Shown here: positions 1 through 5,241 of the stretch, piece after piece
How positions within the stretch are numbered: position 1 is the first letter of the stretch
Layout: the number at the start of each line of letters is the position of its first letter
Assembly: GCA_023423475.1 (NCBI GenBank)
Contig: JAFAFN010000333.1
Span: forward strand, 1 to 12,717
DNA length: 12,717 bases
DNA from: Actinomycetes bacterium
GTDB lineage: Bacteria; Actinomycetota; Acidimicrobiia; Acidimicrobiales; Microtrichaceae
Direction of reading: 5' to 3'
Notes under the pieces: model-generated
Seen by the model: the letters and a program-made list of their open reading frames with translations, nothing else
Databases searched by the model: none
What the model was told of the DNA's origin: nothing
Position numbers and translations under genes: made by a program

Positions 1-2
1 TC

Positions 3-272
3 CCTCCGGTCCGCACCGTGCCGGACCTGGTCGGCATGCGACGCGCGACGGCGGTCAAGATCGCGGACGAGCTGGGCATCACCCTGACGGTCCGCACCGA
101 GGCGGTCACCGCGGGCGACCGACGTGCCGGCCTGGTCATCTCCCAGACGCCCGTGGCGGACTCGCCGGTGGCGGCCATGACCGTCACCGTCGCGGCGGTC
201 CCGACGCCGTCGACGACCACCACGACCCGGGTGCCCGGGTCGACCACGACGACGACCCGACCTCGGGGCTGA
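3..272 (+). CDS. pknB: PknB-like serine/threonine kinase, C-terminal PASTA domain (partial, 5' end outside window)
   Basis: The reading frame is open from the left edge and stops with TGA at 270-272. It encodes a PASTA repeat: VPDLVGM, then an A..I.DELGI helix, then a GLVISQTPVADSPV segment and a final TVTVAAVP strand. A low-complexity Thr-rich tail with two runs of Thr ends in RPRG. PASTA domains form the extracellular, muropeptide- or lipid II-sensing part of PknB/Stk1 kinases, so this should be the outer end of a single-pass membrane kinase controlling cell wall synthesis and division. The kinase domain is not in view, so a PASTA-bearing penicillin-binding protein remains possible. Kinase is preferred because the order PASTA kinase, convergent amidotransferase, divergent crgA matches pknB-trpG-crgA near the Mycobacterium tuberculosis origin. 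The gap to the convergent gene is 6 nt. Confidence 0.8.
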   Translation, partial: PPVRTVPDLVGMRRATAVKIADELGITLTVRTEAVTAGDRRAGLVISQTPVADSPVAAMTVTVAAVPTPSTTTTTRVPGSTTTTTRPRG

Positions 273-278
273 CGGCGT

Positions 279-878
279 TCAGTCGGCGGTGGCCGCTGCG
301 GGGGTGCAGCGGTCGAGGAAGCGCTGCACCAGGTCGTGACCGCTCATGGTCAGGACCGACTCGGGGTGGAACTGCACACCCTCGACCATGAGCTCGCGGT
401 GGCGCAGCCCCATGATCAGCCCGTCGTCGGTCTCGGCGGTGATCTCGAGCACGTCGGGCAGCGTCGAGCGCTCGACGACGAGCGAGTGGTAGCGGGTCGC
501 CTCGAGCGGGTTGGGCAGTCCCTCGAAGACGCCGACGTCGTGGTGGCGGATGAACGACGTCTTGCCGTGCACGACCTCGGGCGCCCGGACGACGTCGCCG
601 CCGAAGACCTCGCCGATGCACTGCAGACCGAGGCACACGCCGAACACCGGCACCCTCGAACCCCAGCCGAGGATGATCTCGTTCGAGAGCCCAGCGTCGG
701 CAGGGCTGCCGGGACCGGGGCTGATGAGGATGCCGTCGGGGGCGATGTCCTCGACGTCGGCCAGCGTGATGGCGTCGTCGCGGTGCACGATCGGGTCGGC
801 ACCGAGCTCACCCAGGTACTGGACGAGGTTGTAGACGAACGAGTCGTAGTTGTCGATGACGAGGATGCGGGGTCCCAC
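279..878 (-). CDS. pabA: Aminodeoxychorismate / anthranilate synthase glutamine amidotransferase subunit
   Basis: This class I glutamine amidotransferase releases ammonia from glutamine for the chorismate-using partner, PabB (folate) or TrpE (tryptophan). The N terminus reads ILVIDNYDSFVYNLVQYLGELG, followed by the oxyanion segment SPGPGSP. The nucleophile elbow is GVCLGLQ and the catalytic His/Glu lie in GVQFHPES. Numbered from the GTG at 878, the triad is about Cys82, His171 and Glu173, all present. The product is about 199 aa, normal for the family. A TTG at 887 would add three residues, but it lies inside a TAGCGT hexamer that looks like the -10 element, so GTG 878 is preferred. No TrpE or PabB gene is in the window, so pabA versus trpG cannot be settled; many actinobacteria share one subunit between both. 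It converges on the PASTA gene and diverges from crgA. Confidence 0.93.
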   Translation of the reverse strand: MGPRILVIDNYDSFVYNLVQYLGELGADPIVHRDDAITLADVEDIAPDGILISPGPGSPADAGLSNEIILGWGSRVPVFGVCLGLQCIGEVFGGDVVRAPEVVHGKTSFIRHHDVGVFEGLPNPLEATRYHSLVVERSTLPDVLEITAETDDGLIMGLRHRELMVEGVQFHPESVLTMSGHDLVQRFLDRCTPAAATAD

Positions 879-886
879 GGCGGGCA

Positions 887-892
887 ACGCTA
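887..892 (-). promoter_or_regulatory. Candidate -10 element for pabA (TAGCGT)
   Basis: The minus strand reads TAGCGT, then 8 nt, then the GTG at 878. This fits TANNNT with transcription starting at or just before the start codon. No Shine-Dalgarno sequence precedes the GTG. No convincing -35 was seen. Confidence 0.35.
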
Positions 893-927
893 CGTCAGCG
901 CCCGTCGGGTGCCGAACCGGTTCTGTC

Positions 928-933
928 TATCCT
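928..933 (+). promoter_or_regulatory. Candidate -10 element for leaderless crgA (TATCCT)
   Basis: TATCCT ends 7 nt before the crgA ATG at 941, and the gap (GTCCGCC) contains no Shine-Dalgarno sequence. The spacing predicts a transcript starting at the A of the ATG. The -35 region is weak. The divergent pabA -10 lies about 36 bp away. Confidence 0.45.
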
Positions 934-940
934 GTCCGCC

Positions 941-1510
941 ATGGCGAACCCGGAGCAGCGAGACGTCGACGAGACCACCGAGGGCGGTGACCCCGGCGAG
1001 CAGCCGGTCGAGGCCGATGCGGTCGCCGACGAGACCACCTCGGCCGACGCTGCTGGGTCTCCCGACGAGGTGACGGAGAGCGCAGCGACCGACGAGGCCG
1101 CGACCGACGCAGCCACGACCGACGCCGCGACCGACGAGCCGGCGCCCGCCGCAGCGACAGGGGCCTCGGCGAAGTCGGCGTCGTCCGCGAAGGCGACCGC
1201 CTCGGCATCGGGCGCCACGAAGCCGCCGGCCAAGACGAAGGTCGTGCCGCCCAAGGCCAAGGCGAAGGCCAAGGCCGACGCCGCGACCAACGTGCGCTAC
1301 ACGCCGCCGACGCCGCAGGTCCGACGTGGGCCCAGCCCCCGCTGGGTGCCGATCCTGATGTTCGCCCTTTGGGGCATCGGCCTGCTCGTCATCATCCTCA
1401 ACTACATGGGCGTGCTGCCCGGTGGTGGCGAGGACGGGTCGGGCTGGTACCTGATCGCCGGTCTGGTCTCGATCCTCGGCGGCATCATGGTGGCGACCCA
1501 GTACCACTGA
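941..1510 (+). CDS. crgA: Cell division protein CrgA with long disordered N-terminal extension
   Basis: The last ~70 residues carry the CrgA signature: RYTPP at 119-123, SPRWVPILMFALWGIGLLVI entering the first membrane helix (about 136-155), LNYMGVLPG, a second helix (about 169-186), and the terminal ATQY motif. CrgA is a small membrane protein that bridges FtsZ, FtsQ and penicillin-binding proteins at the actinobacterial septum. Known CrgA proteins are about 80-95 aa; this one is 189. The extra ~115 N-terminal residues are low complexity: an acidic Asp/Glu/Thr/Ala part with ATDEA-like repeats (about 48-66), then an Ala/Ser/Lys part ending in PKAKAKAKAD. The N terminus is probably cytoplasmic. 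The ATG at 941 is supported by the TATCCT seven bases upstream. A later start is possible, but none stands out. Confidence 0.9.
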   Translation: MANPEQRDVDETTEGGDPGEQPVEADAVADETTSADAAGSPDEVTESAATDEAATDAATTDAATDEPAPAAATGASAKSASSAKATASASGATKPPAKTKVVPPKAKAKAKADAATNVRYTPPTPQVRRGPSPRWVPILMFALWGIGLLVIILNYMGVLPGGGEDGSGWYLIAGLVSILGGIMVATQYH

Positions 1511-1550
1511 GCGCCGGGCCACTGAGCGCTGGGCCACTGAGCGCCCGCTC
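1505..1550 (+). repeat. 15-bp tandem repeat spanning the crgA stop codon
   Basis: The unit CACTGAGCGCYGGGC occurs at 1505-1519 and 1520-1534, with a degraded third copy at 1535-1550. The first copy contains the last His codon and the TGA of crgA. Because the unit is five codons long, each copy repeats CAC TGA in the same frame, giving three in-frame stops. Confidence 0.85.
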
Positions 1551-1621
1551 CACCTGACCGACCGGGCCGGATGTGTCCGATACGTGTCGGGCAGGTGTTG
1601 GAACGGTGACAACTCCCAGAT

Positions 1622-1661
1622 TCATCCACAACCTGTGGAGAACGTGTCGACCTGTGGACAA
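1622..1661. other. Cluster of three DnaA-box-like 9-mers
   Basis: TCATCCACA lies at 1622-1630 on the plus strand. TGTGGAGAA at 1634-1642 and TGTGGACAA at 1653-1661 read TTCTCCACA and TTGTCCACA on the minus strand. TTGTCCACA is the usual actinobacterial DnaA box; the other two differ by one base from TTATCCACA or TTGTCCACA type boxes. They sit in the spacer between two convergent genes (1511-1681). No dnaA or dnaN gene and no obvious AT-rich unwinding element is present in the window. Confidence 0.55.
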
Positions 1662-1681
1662 CCCGGTGCGAACCGAGGGTC

Positions 1682-2074
1682 TCAGATGTCCTCGATCGGC
1701 GTGATGAGGCGCATGTCGTCCATGCAGTGCCGCGGTGGCTCGGGGTCCTCGTTGGTCGCGGCGGTCATGCGCACCTCGGTGCCGCAGACCTCGCAGCGGT
1801 AGACCAGCTTCACCTTGCGCAGGGTGCCCGGATCCGGTGGCGGCGGCAGCGGCGTGGCGAAGGACTGCAGGAAGAACAGTCCGGTGCGGATGATCACCGC
1901 ACCCAGCAGCACCGCGAAGAACGTCGCAGGGACCGAGGTGTCACCGATCAGCCGGACGATCGCGGTGATCACCACGACCACGATCAGCAGGAACCACCAG
2001 CGGCCCCACCAGCGCCTGGAGCGCGGGTGATCGACGTCGTCGTCGAGATCGTCCTGTTGCTCGATGTCGCTCAT
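1682..2074 (-). CDS. Small membrane protein with C-terminal zinc-ribbon-like motif, function unknown
   Basis: The product has 130 residues. An acidic, Asp-rich N terminus (1-20) is followed by a Trp/Arg-rich stretch, a hydrophobic helix (about 27-43), a second helix (about 49-72) and a PLPPPPDPG linker. The C-terminal domain has Cys94-x2-Cys97 in YRCEVCGTE and His116-Cys117 in PPRHCMDDM, suggesting one bound zinc. I do not recognise a named family. The frame stays open upstream to 2422, but no ATG, GTG or TTG occurs in the codons just before the ATG at 2074, and the upstream part looks non-native, so 2074 was chosen. A possible -10 (TACGCT, minus strand, 2133-2128) would give a ~47-nt leader. 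The gene converges on crgA and diverges from the HNH gene. Confidence 0.75.
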   Translation of the reverse strand: MSDIEQQDDLDDDVDHPRSRRWWGRWWFLLIVVVVITAIVRLIGDTSVPATFFAVLLGAVIIRTGLFFLQSFATPLPPPPDPGTLRKVKLVYRCEVCGTEVRMTAATNEDPEPPRHCMDDMRLITPIEDI

Positions 2075-2090
2075 GTGCTCGGTGTCGCTC
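2058..2090 (-). repeat. 18-bp-period duplication across the start codon of the zinc-ribbon gene
   Basis: TGCTCGATGTCGCTC (2058-2072) and TGCTCGGTGTCGCTC (2076-2090) differ at one base and are separated by ATG as read on the plus strand. The period of 18 bp keeps the frame. One copy encodes residues 2 to 6 of the protein; the other lies just upstream of the start codon. Confidence 0.7.
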
Positions 2091-2209
2091 GGGGGTGCGG
2101 GTGCCGCAACGCTGACGGCCTGGATCCAGCGTACCGGAGGGCATGGTCCCGCTCCGGGCCGGCTTCCACGTGCTCGCCGGGCTCCGGCTTCGTTGTCAGA
2201 GGTCGGCGT

Positions 2210-2215
2210 TAGGGT
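2210..2215 (+). promoter_or_regulatory. Candidate -10 element for the HNH gene (TAGGGT)
   Basis: TAGGGT ends 6 nt before the ATG at 2222. The overlapping AGGGTGA could instead act as a weak Shine-Dalgarno sequence, so the leaderless reading is less certain here. Confidence 0.3.
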
Positions 2216-2221
2216 GAACGT

Positions 2222-3598
2222 ATGTTCGATCTGGACACGTTGGAGCCGTCGGAGGCACTGGAGCAGTGGCGGCGGGTCCTCGCGGCCGAACTCGACGGTG
2301 AGGGCCTGGCCGCGCGGCTCGGTGTCCCGGTGGATCTGTCGGGGGTGCATCTCGGGTTGGACGCGGCGGCGCGGAACATGGCGACCGCGTTGTCCGACGA
2401 TGACTTGGCCGGCCTGCTCCACGGGCTCGACACCGCGCGCCGCAGCCTCGATGCCGCCGAGCTGTCCTTGTTGGCCGAGCTCGACCAGCGCGGCGCGACG
2501 GTCGAGGATCGCGGGTTACGCACCGGGCCGTGGCTCGCCGCCACCGCGAAGATCTCCCACAGCGCGGCTCGGGCGAGGGTGCGTCTCGCCAGGGACCTGC
2601 ACGACCGGCTGCCCGAGGTGCTCGCCGCGCTGGTCGACGGGTGCATCGGAGTGGATCACGCCCGGGTGTTGCTCGACGCGGTCACCCACCGCCGCGCCGG
2701 CACGCTGATCGAACCAATGGTCCCCGACCTCCTCACCGATGCCACGGTCCTCGGTTTCGATGTGTGGCGGGCGAAGATCCGCCAACTCGTCGCGTTGCTC
2801 GACGCGGATGGCACCGAACCGGAGGACCCGACCGCGGACAACACGGTGGTGTTCACCCGGGGTCTCGAAGGACGCTGGATCCTCCACGGCGAGTTCGACC
2901 CCGTCACCGGTGCCGCGATCCGCGACGCGATCAACGCCCGAGCCGACTCGTTGTTCCATGCCCGCCACCGCGACGAACACACCACCGGCGGCACCGACCT
3001 CCTCACCCCCTCGCATCGCAGGCTGGCCGCCCAGGCGCTCTACGACATGGCCCGCGCGGATCGGGCCGACCGGCACCCCGGTGCCGGGCCCGCCGCGGAG
3101 ATCACCCTGCACATCGACGCCGCCGATCCCCTGACGAGCACCGATGCCACCGGTGTCCGGATCGGTGACACCCAGCACCGCACCCTCACCTGTGACCCGC
3201 TGCTACGCGGTGTCGTGTTCGGTCTGCACCGCCGAGTGCTCGATGTCGGTGACCTGCAACGACTCGTCACCGCTGCGCAACGCCGCGCGATGGAACGCCG
3301 CGACGGCGGCTGCGTTTTTCCGGGCTGTGATGCCCCCGCCCGGTGGACCGACGCACATCACGTCGAGCACTGGGTCGATGGCGGACCGACCGATCTCGCG
3401 AACCTCGCGAGCCTCTGCCGTCACCACCACGGCGTGTCCCACCGCAACGGATGGACCATGGGCGCCACCGCGGACGAGTGGTTCTGGTGGATCACACCCA
3501 CCGGACGGTTCCTGTGGTCCCAACGCCACCAGATCCGCCGCACCGGACCACCACCACCCGACGCACACCCACCCCGACCAGCCCACCACCCCGGCTGA
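2222..3598 (+). CDS. DUF222 / HNH endonuclease domain protein (13E12 type)
   Basis: The product has 458 residues. The N-terminal two thirds is a helical DUF222 region, including LDAAELSLLAELDQRGA and RARVRLARDL. The C-terminal HNH domain starts at about 360 with DGGCVFPGCDAP (Cys364, Cys369). It continues with DAHHVEHWVDGG (His379, His380, His383) and NLASLCRHHHGVSH (Asn394, Cys399, His401-403), so the metal-binding and catalytic HNH residues look intact. A Pro/His-rich tail (PPPPDAHPPRPAHHPG) ends the protein. DUF222-HNH proteins are multicopy in many actinobacteria, for example the REP13E12 elements of mycobacteria; their role is poorly known and often assumed to be mobile-element or DNA-repair related. 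No second ORF, terminal repeat or target duplication was found around it. Confidence 0.88.
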   Translation: MFDLDTLEPSEALEQWRRVLAAELDGEGLAARLGVPVDLSGVHLGLDAAARNMATALSDDDLAGLLHGLDTARRSLDAAELSLLAELDQRGATVEDRGLRTGPWLAATAKISHSAARARVRLARDLHDRLPEVLAALVDGCIGVDHARVLLDAVTHRRAGTLIEPMVPDLLTDATVLGFDVWRAKIRQLVALLDADGTEPEDPTADNTVVFTRGLEGRWILHGEFDPVTGAAIRDAINARADSLFHARHRDEHTTGGTDLLTPSHRRLAAQALYDMARADRADRHPGAGPAAEITLHIDAADPLTSTDATGVRIGDTQHRTLTCDPLLRGVVFGLHRRVLDVGDLQRLVTAAQRRAMERRDGGCVFPGCDAPARWTDAHHVEHWVDGGPTDLANLASLCRHHHGVSHRNGWTMGATADEWFWWITPTGRFLWSQRHQIRRTGPPPPDAHPPRPAHHPG

Positions 3599-3660
3599 CC
3601 CCCACCACCCGCCAGCACACGCCGACCGCCCCGGGAACCACCCCGCAGGGCGACACCGGC
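3541..3660 (+). terminator. C-rich, almost T-free tract: candidate Rho utilisation site
   Basis: These 120 bases contain a single T (in the HNH stop codon). The first half has about 36 C to 9 G per 60 bases. The tract covers the Pro/His-rich 3' end of the HNH gene and continues about 60 bases past its stop. C-rich, G-poor, unstructured RNA at a 3' end is what Rho binds. It lies just upstream of the hairpin at 3677-3721. The assignment is inference from composition. Confidence 0.4.
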
Positions 3661-3676
3661 GCGCCTCCGAACGCGA

Positions 3677-3721
3677 GACGGCCCGCCCGCTGCACCGGTG
3701 TGGTGCAACGAGCGGGCCGTC
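3677..3721. terminator. Large hairpin between convergent genes, likely bidirectional terminator
   Basis: The outer arms GACGGCCCGC (3677-3686) and GCGGGCCGTC (3712-3721) are perfectly complementary. After a 4 x 4 internal loop, the inner arms TGCACC (3691-3696) and GGTGCA (3702-3707) pair around a 5-nt loop. There is no T-run on either side, as is usual in high-GC actinobacteria. It lies between the HNH gene stop (3598) and the thiolase stop (3813), so it could end both transcripts. Confidence 0.6.
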
Positions 3722-3733
3722 GACGTCTCTGCG

Positions 3734-3772
3734 ACTGGGTCAGCCGAGGCGCTTGATGATCGTGGCGTTCGC
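3734..3772 (-). repeat. Duplicate of the thiolase 3' end (vestigial copy)
   Basis: 3734-3772 matches 3807-3845 with two differences in 39 bases, at an offset of 73 bp. The second copy encodes the last residues of the thiolase, ANATIIERLG plus stop. The first copy would read ANATIIKRLG plus stop on the same strand, but no thiolase sequence precedes it. The offset is not a multiple of three. Confidence 0.85.
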
Positions 3773-3782
3773 TGTCACATTG

Positions 3783-3802
3783 GCCCCTCCGTTCGTCGGG
3801 GC
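3783..3802 (-). terminator. Weak hairpin just downstream of the thiolase stop
   Basis: GCCCC and GGGGC arms enclose a 10-nt loop, 11 nt beyond the thiolase stop on the minus strand. There is no T-run. It may be part of the thiolase 3' end, but it is short. Confidence 0.25.
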
Positions 3803-3812
3803 GCTCACTGGA

Positions 3813-5021
3813 TCAGCCGAGGCGCTCGATGATCGTGGCGTTCGCGAGGCCGCCACCCTCGCACATGGTCTGGAGGCCGTAGCGGCCGCCGGTGCGCTCG
3901 AGCTCGTTGAGCATGGTCGCCAGCAGCTTCGTGCCGGAGCCGCCGAGCGGGTGGCCGAGGGCGATCGCGCCGCCGTTCGGGTTCACCTTGTCCATGTCGG
4001 GGTTGTGCTCCTTGGCCCAGGCGAGGACGACCGAGGCGAACGCCTCGTTGACCTCGATGTGGTCCATGTCGCCGATCGACAGGCCGCCCTTGGCGAGCAC
4101 CTTGGTCGTCGACGGGATCGGGCCGGTGAGCATGCGCACCGGGTCGACGCCGGCCAGGGCGAAGCTGTGGAAGCGGGCACGCGGGGTGAGGCCGAGCTCC
4201 TTGGCCTTCTCCGCCGACATGATCAGCGCGGCCGAGGCGCCGTCGCAGATCTGCGAGCTGTTGCCGGCGGTGACCTTGCCCTCGGGCAGGAACGCGGGCT
4301 TCAGGTTGGCGAGGCCCTCGGCCGTGGTGCCGGGACGGATGCCCTCGTCACGGTCGTGGATGGTCTCGAGGACCTTGACCTCACCGGACTCCTTGTCGCG
4401 GATCTTCGACACCACGGGGATGATCTCGTTGTCGAAGCGGCCCTCGTTGGCGGCACGCTCGGCGCGGGCCTGCGACTCGGCACCGAAGGCGTCGAGGTCG
4501 TCACGGCTCAGGTCCCACTCGTTGGCGATGACCTCGGCCGACAGGCCCTGGCCGATCAGGCCCGGGTGACCCTCGAGCAGCTCGACGTCCGCGTAGCGGT
4601 CCGCCGCGGCACCGAAGGGGAAGCCGACGTTGCGGGAGATGGATGCGCCCATCGGCACGAGGCTCATGACCTCGACACCCGAGGCGACGACGACGTCGTA
4701 GGCGCCGGCCATGACGCCCTGCGCGGCGAAGTGGTACGCCTGCTGGGACGAGCCGCACTGGCGGTCGATCGTGGTGGACGGCACGGTCTCGGGCCATCCG
4801 GCGGCGAGCACGGCGTTGCGGCCGACGTTGAGCGCCTGGGCGCCGGCCTGCATGACGCAGCCCATGATCACGTCGTCGACGAGCTCGGCGTCGAGGTTGT
4901 TGCGCTCGGCGAGCGCCTTGAGGGTCTCGGCCGCCAGGTCGACCGGGTGCCAGCCGGCGAGGGCGCCGTTGCGCTTGCCGCCCGCGGTGCGGACGACGTC
5001 GACGATCACTGCTTCGGGCAT
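3813..5021 (-). CDS. Acetyl-CoA C-acyltransferase (thiolase)
   Basis: This 402-residue thiolase is of normal length for the family. Catalytic residues are all present: Cys89 in DRQCGSSQQA (acyl acceptor), Asn325-Glu326 in VNEAFAS, His357 in GHPLGGSG and Cys387 in TMCEGGG (proton shuttle). It cleaves 3-ketoacyl-CoA with CoA in beta-oxidation, or runs in reverse to make acetoacetyl-CoA; sequence alone does not fix chain length. No partner FadB-type gene is adjacent. The ATG at 5021 was chosen because GGAG lies six bases upstream and the protein starts with the typical MPEAVIVDVVRT; the open frame continues upstream to 5204 without family similarity. It is divergent from an acyl-CoA ligase gene across a 220-bp spacer holding a palindrome, which suggests joint control of fatty-acid use. 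Confidence 0.95.
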   Translation of the reverse strand: MPEAVIVDVVRTAGGKRNGALAGWHPVDLAAETLKALAERNNLDAELVDDVIMGCVMQAGAQALNVGRNAVLAAGWPETVPSTTIDRQCGSSQQAYHFAAQGVMAGAYDVVVASGVEVMSLVPMGASISRNVGFPFGAAADRYADVELLEGHPGLIGQGLSAEVIANEWDLSRDDLDAFGAESQARAERAANEGRFDNEIIPVVSKIRDKESGEVKVLETIHDRDEGIRPGTTAEGLANLKPAFLPEGKVTAGNSSQICDGASAALIMSAEKAKELGLTPRARFHSFALAGVDPVRMLTGPIPSTTKVLAKGGLSIGDMDHIEVNEAFASVVLAWAKEHNPDMDKVNPNGGAIALGHPLGGSGTKLLATMLNELERTGGRYGLQTMCEGGGLANATIIERLG

Positions 5022-5055
5022 GTCGTGCTCCTGATGTTCCCCCGGACCGGCCAAC

Positions 5056-5071
5056 TTGACCGCCCGGTCAA
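5056..5071. promoter_or_regulatory. Perfect 16-bp palindrome, candidate repressor operator
   Basis: TTGACCG-CC-CGGTCAA is a perfect inverted repeat (7+2+7). It lies in the divergent thiolase/acyl-CoA ligase spacer and overlaps the start point predicted from the thiolase promoter. Palindromes of this size and position are typical operators of TetR-family regulators, which often control fatty-acid degradation. No regulator gene is in the window. Confidence 0.55.
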
Positions 5072-5072
5072 G

Positions 5073-5101
5073 ATTCTTCCCCCGAAGAGTGCCCGGGTCA
5101 A
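5073..5101 (-). promoter_or_regulatory. Candidate sigma70-type promoter of the thiolase gene
   Basis: On the minus strand TTGACC (5101-5096) is followed after exactly 17 bases by AAGAAT (5078-5073). Transcription would start near 5066, inside the palindrome 5056-5071, giving a leader of about 45 nt that includes the GGAG Shine-Dalgarno sequence. Confidence 0.45.
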
Positions 5102-5133
5102 AGCGCGCGGTGCGGTGACGTCGTTCACACCGA

Positions 5134-5241
5134 TACAGTCGGGGCGCAACTTCCGAAGGAGATTCGCCGACCACGAGGCGGATCCACCGGCTGACGGGTG
5201 CCACCGTCGGCGGGTTCAGGTGAACGAAGGGGACTTCTCAG
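5134..5241 (+). promoter_or_regulatory. Leader region of the acyl-CoA ligase gene
   Basis: TACAGT at 5134-5139 is a possible -10 element without a good -35. The following ~100 bases contain a hairpin, GCTGACGG (5190-5197) with CCGTCGGC (5204-5211), 8 bp including one G-T pair and a 6-nt loop. AAGGGG follows nine bases before the ATG. A second GGAG near 5158 has no start codon after it. Whether the hairpin regulates translation is unknown. Confidence 0.3.

Noticed and set aside
336..1073. 245-codon open frame on the plus strand opposite pabA and into crgA
   Set aside because: Composition of an antisense shadow; both overlapped genes are certain by motif.
2222..3598. HNH gene as part of a homing or insertion element
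   Set aside because: No terminal inverted repeats, target duplication, intron or intein boundaries, or transposase were found; DUF222-HNH genes often stand alone.
3734..3845. Direct repeats as att sites of an integrated element
   Set aside because: Only 34 bp lie between the copies and no integrase is nearby; a vestigial gene duplication explains it more simply.
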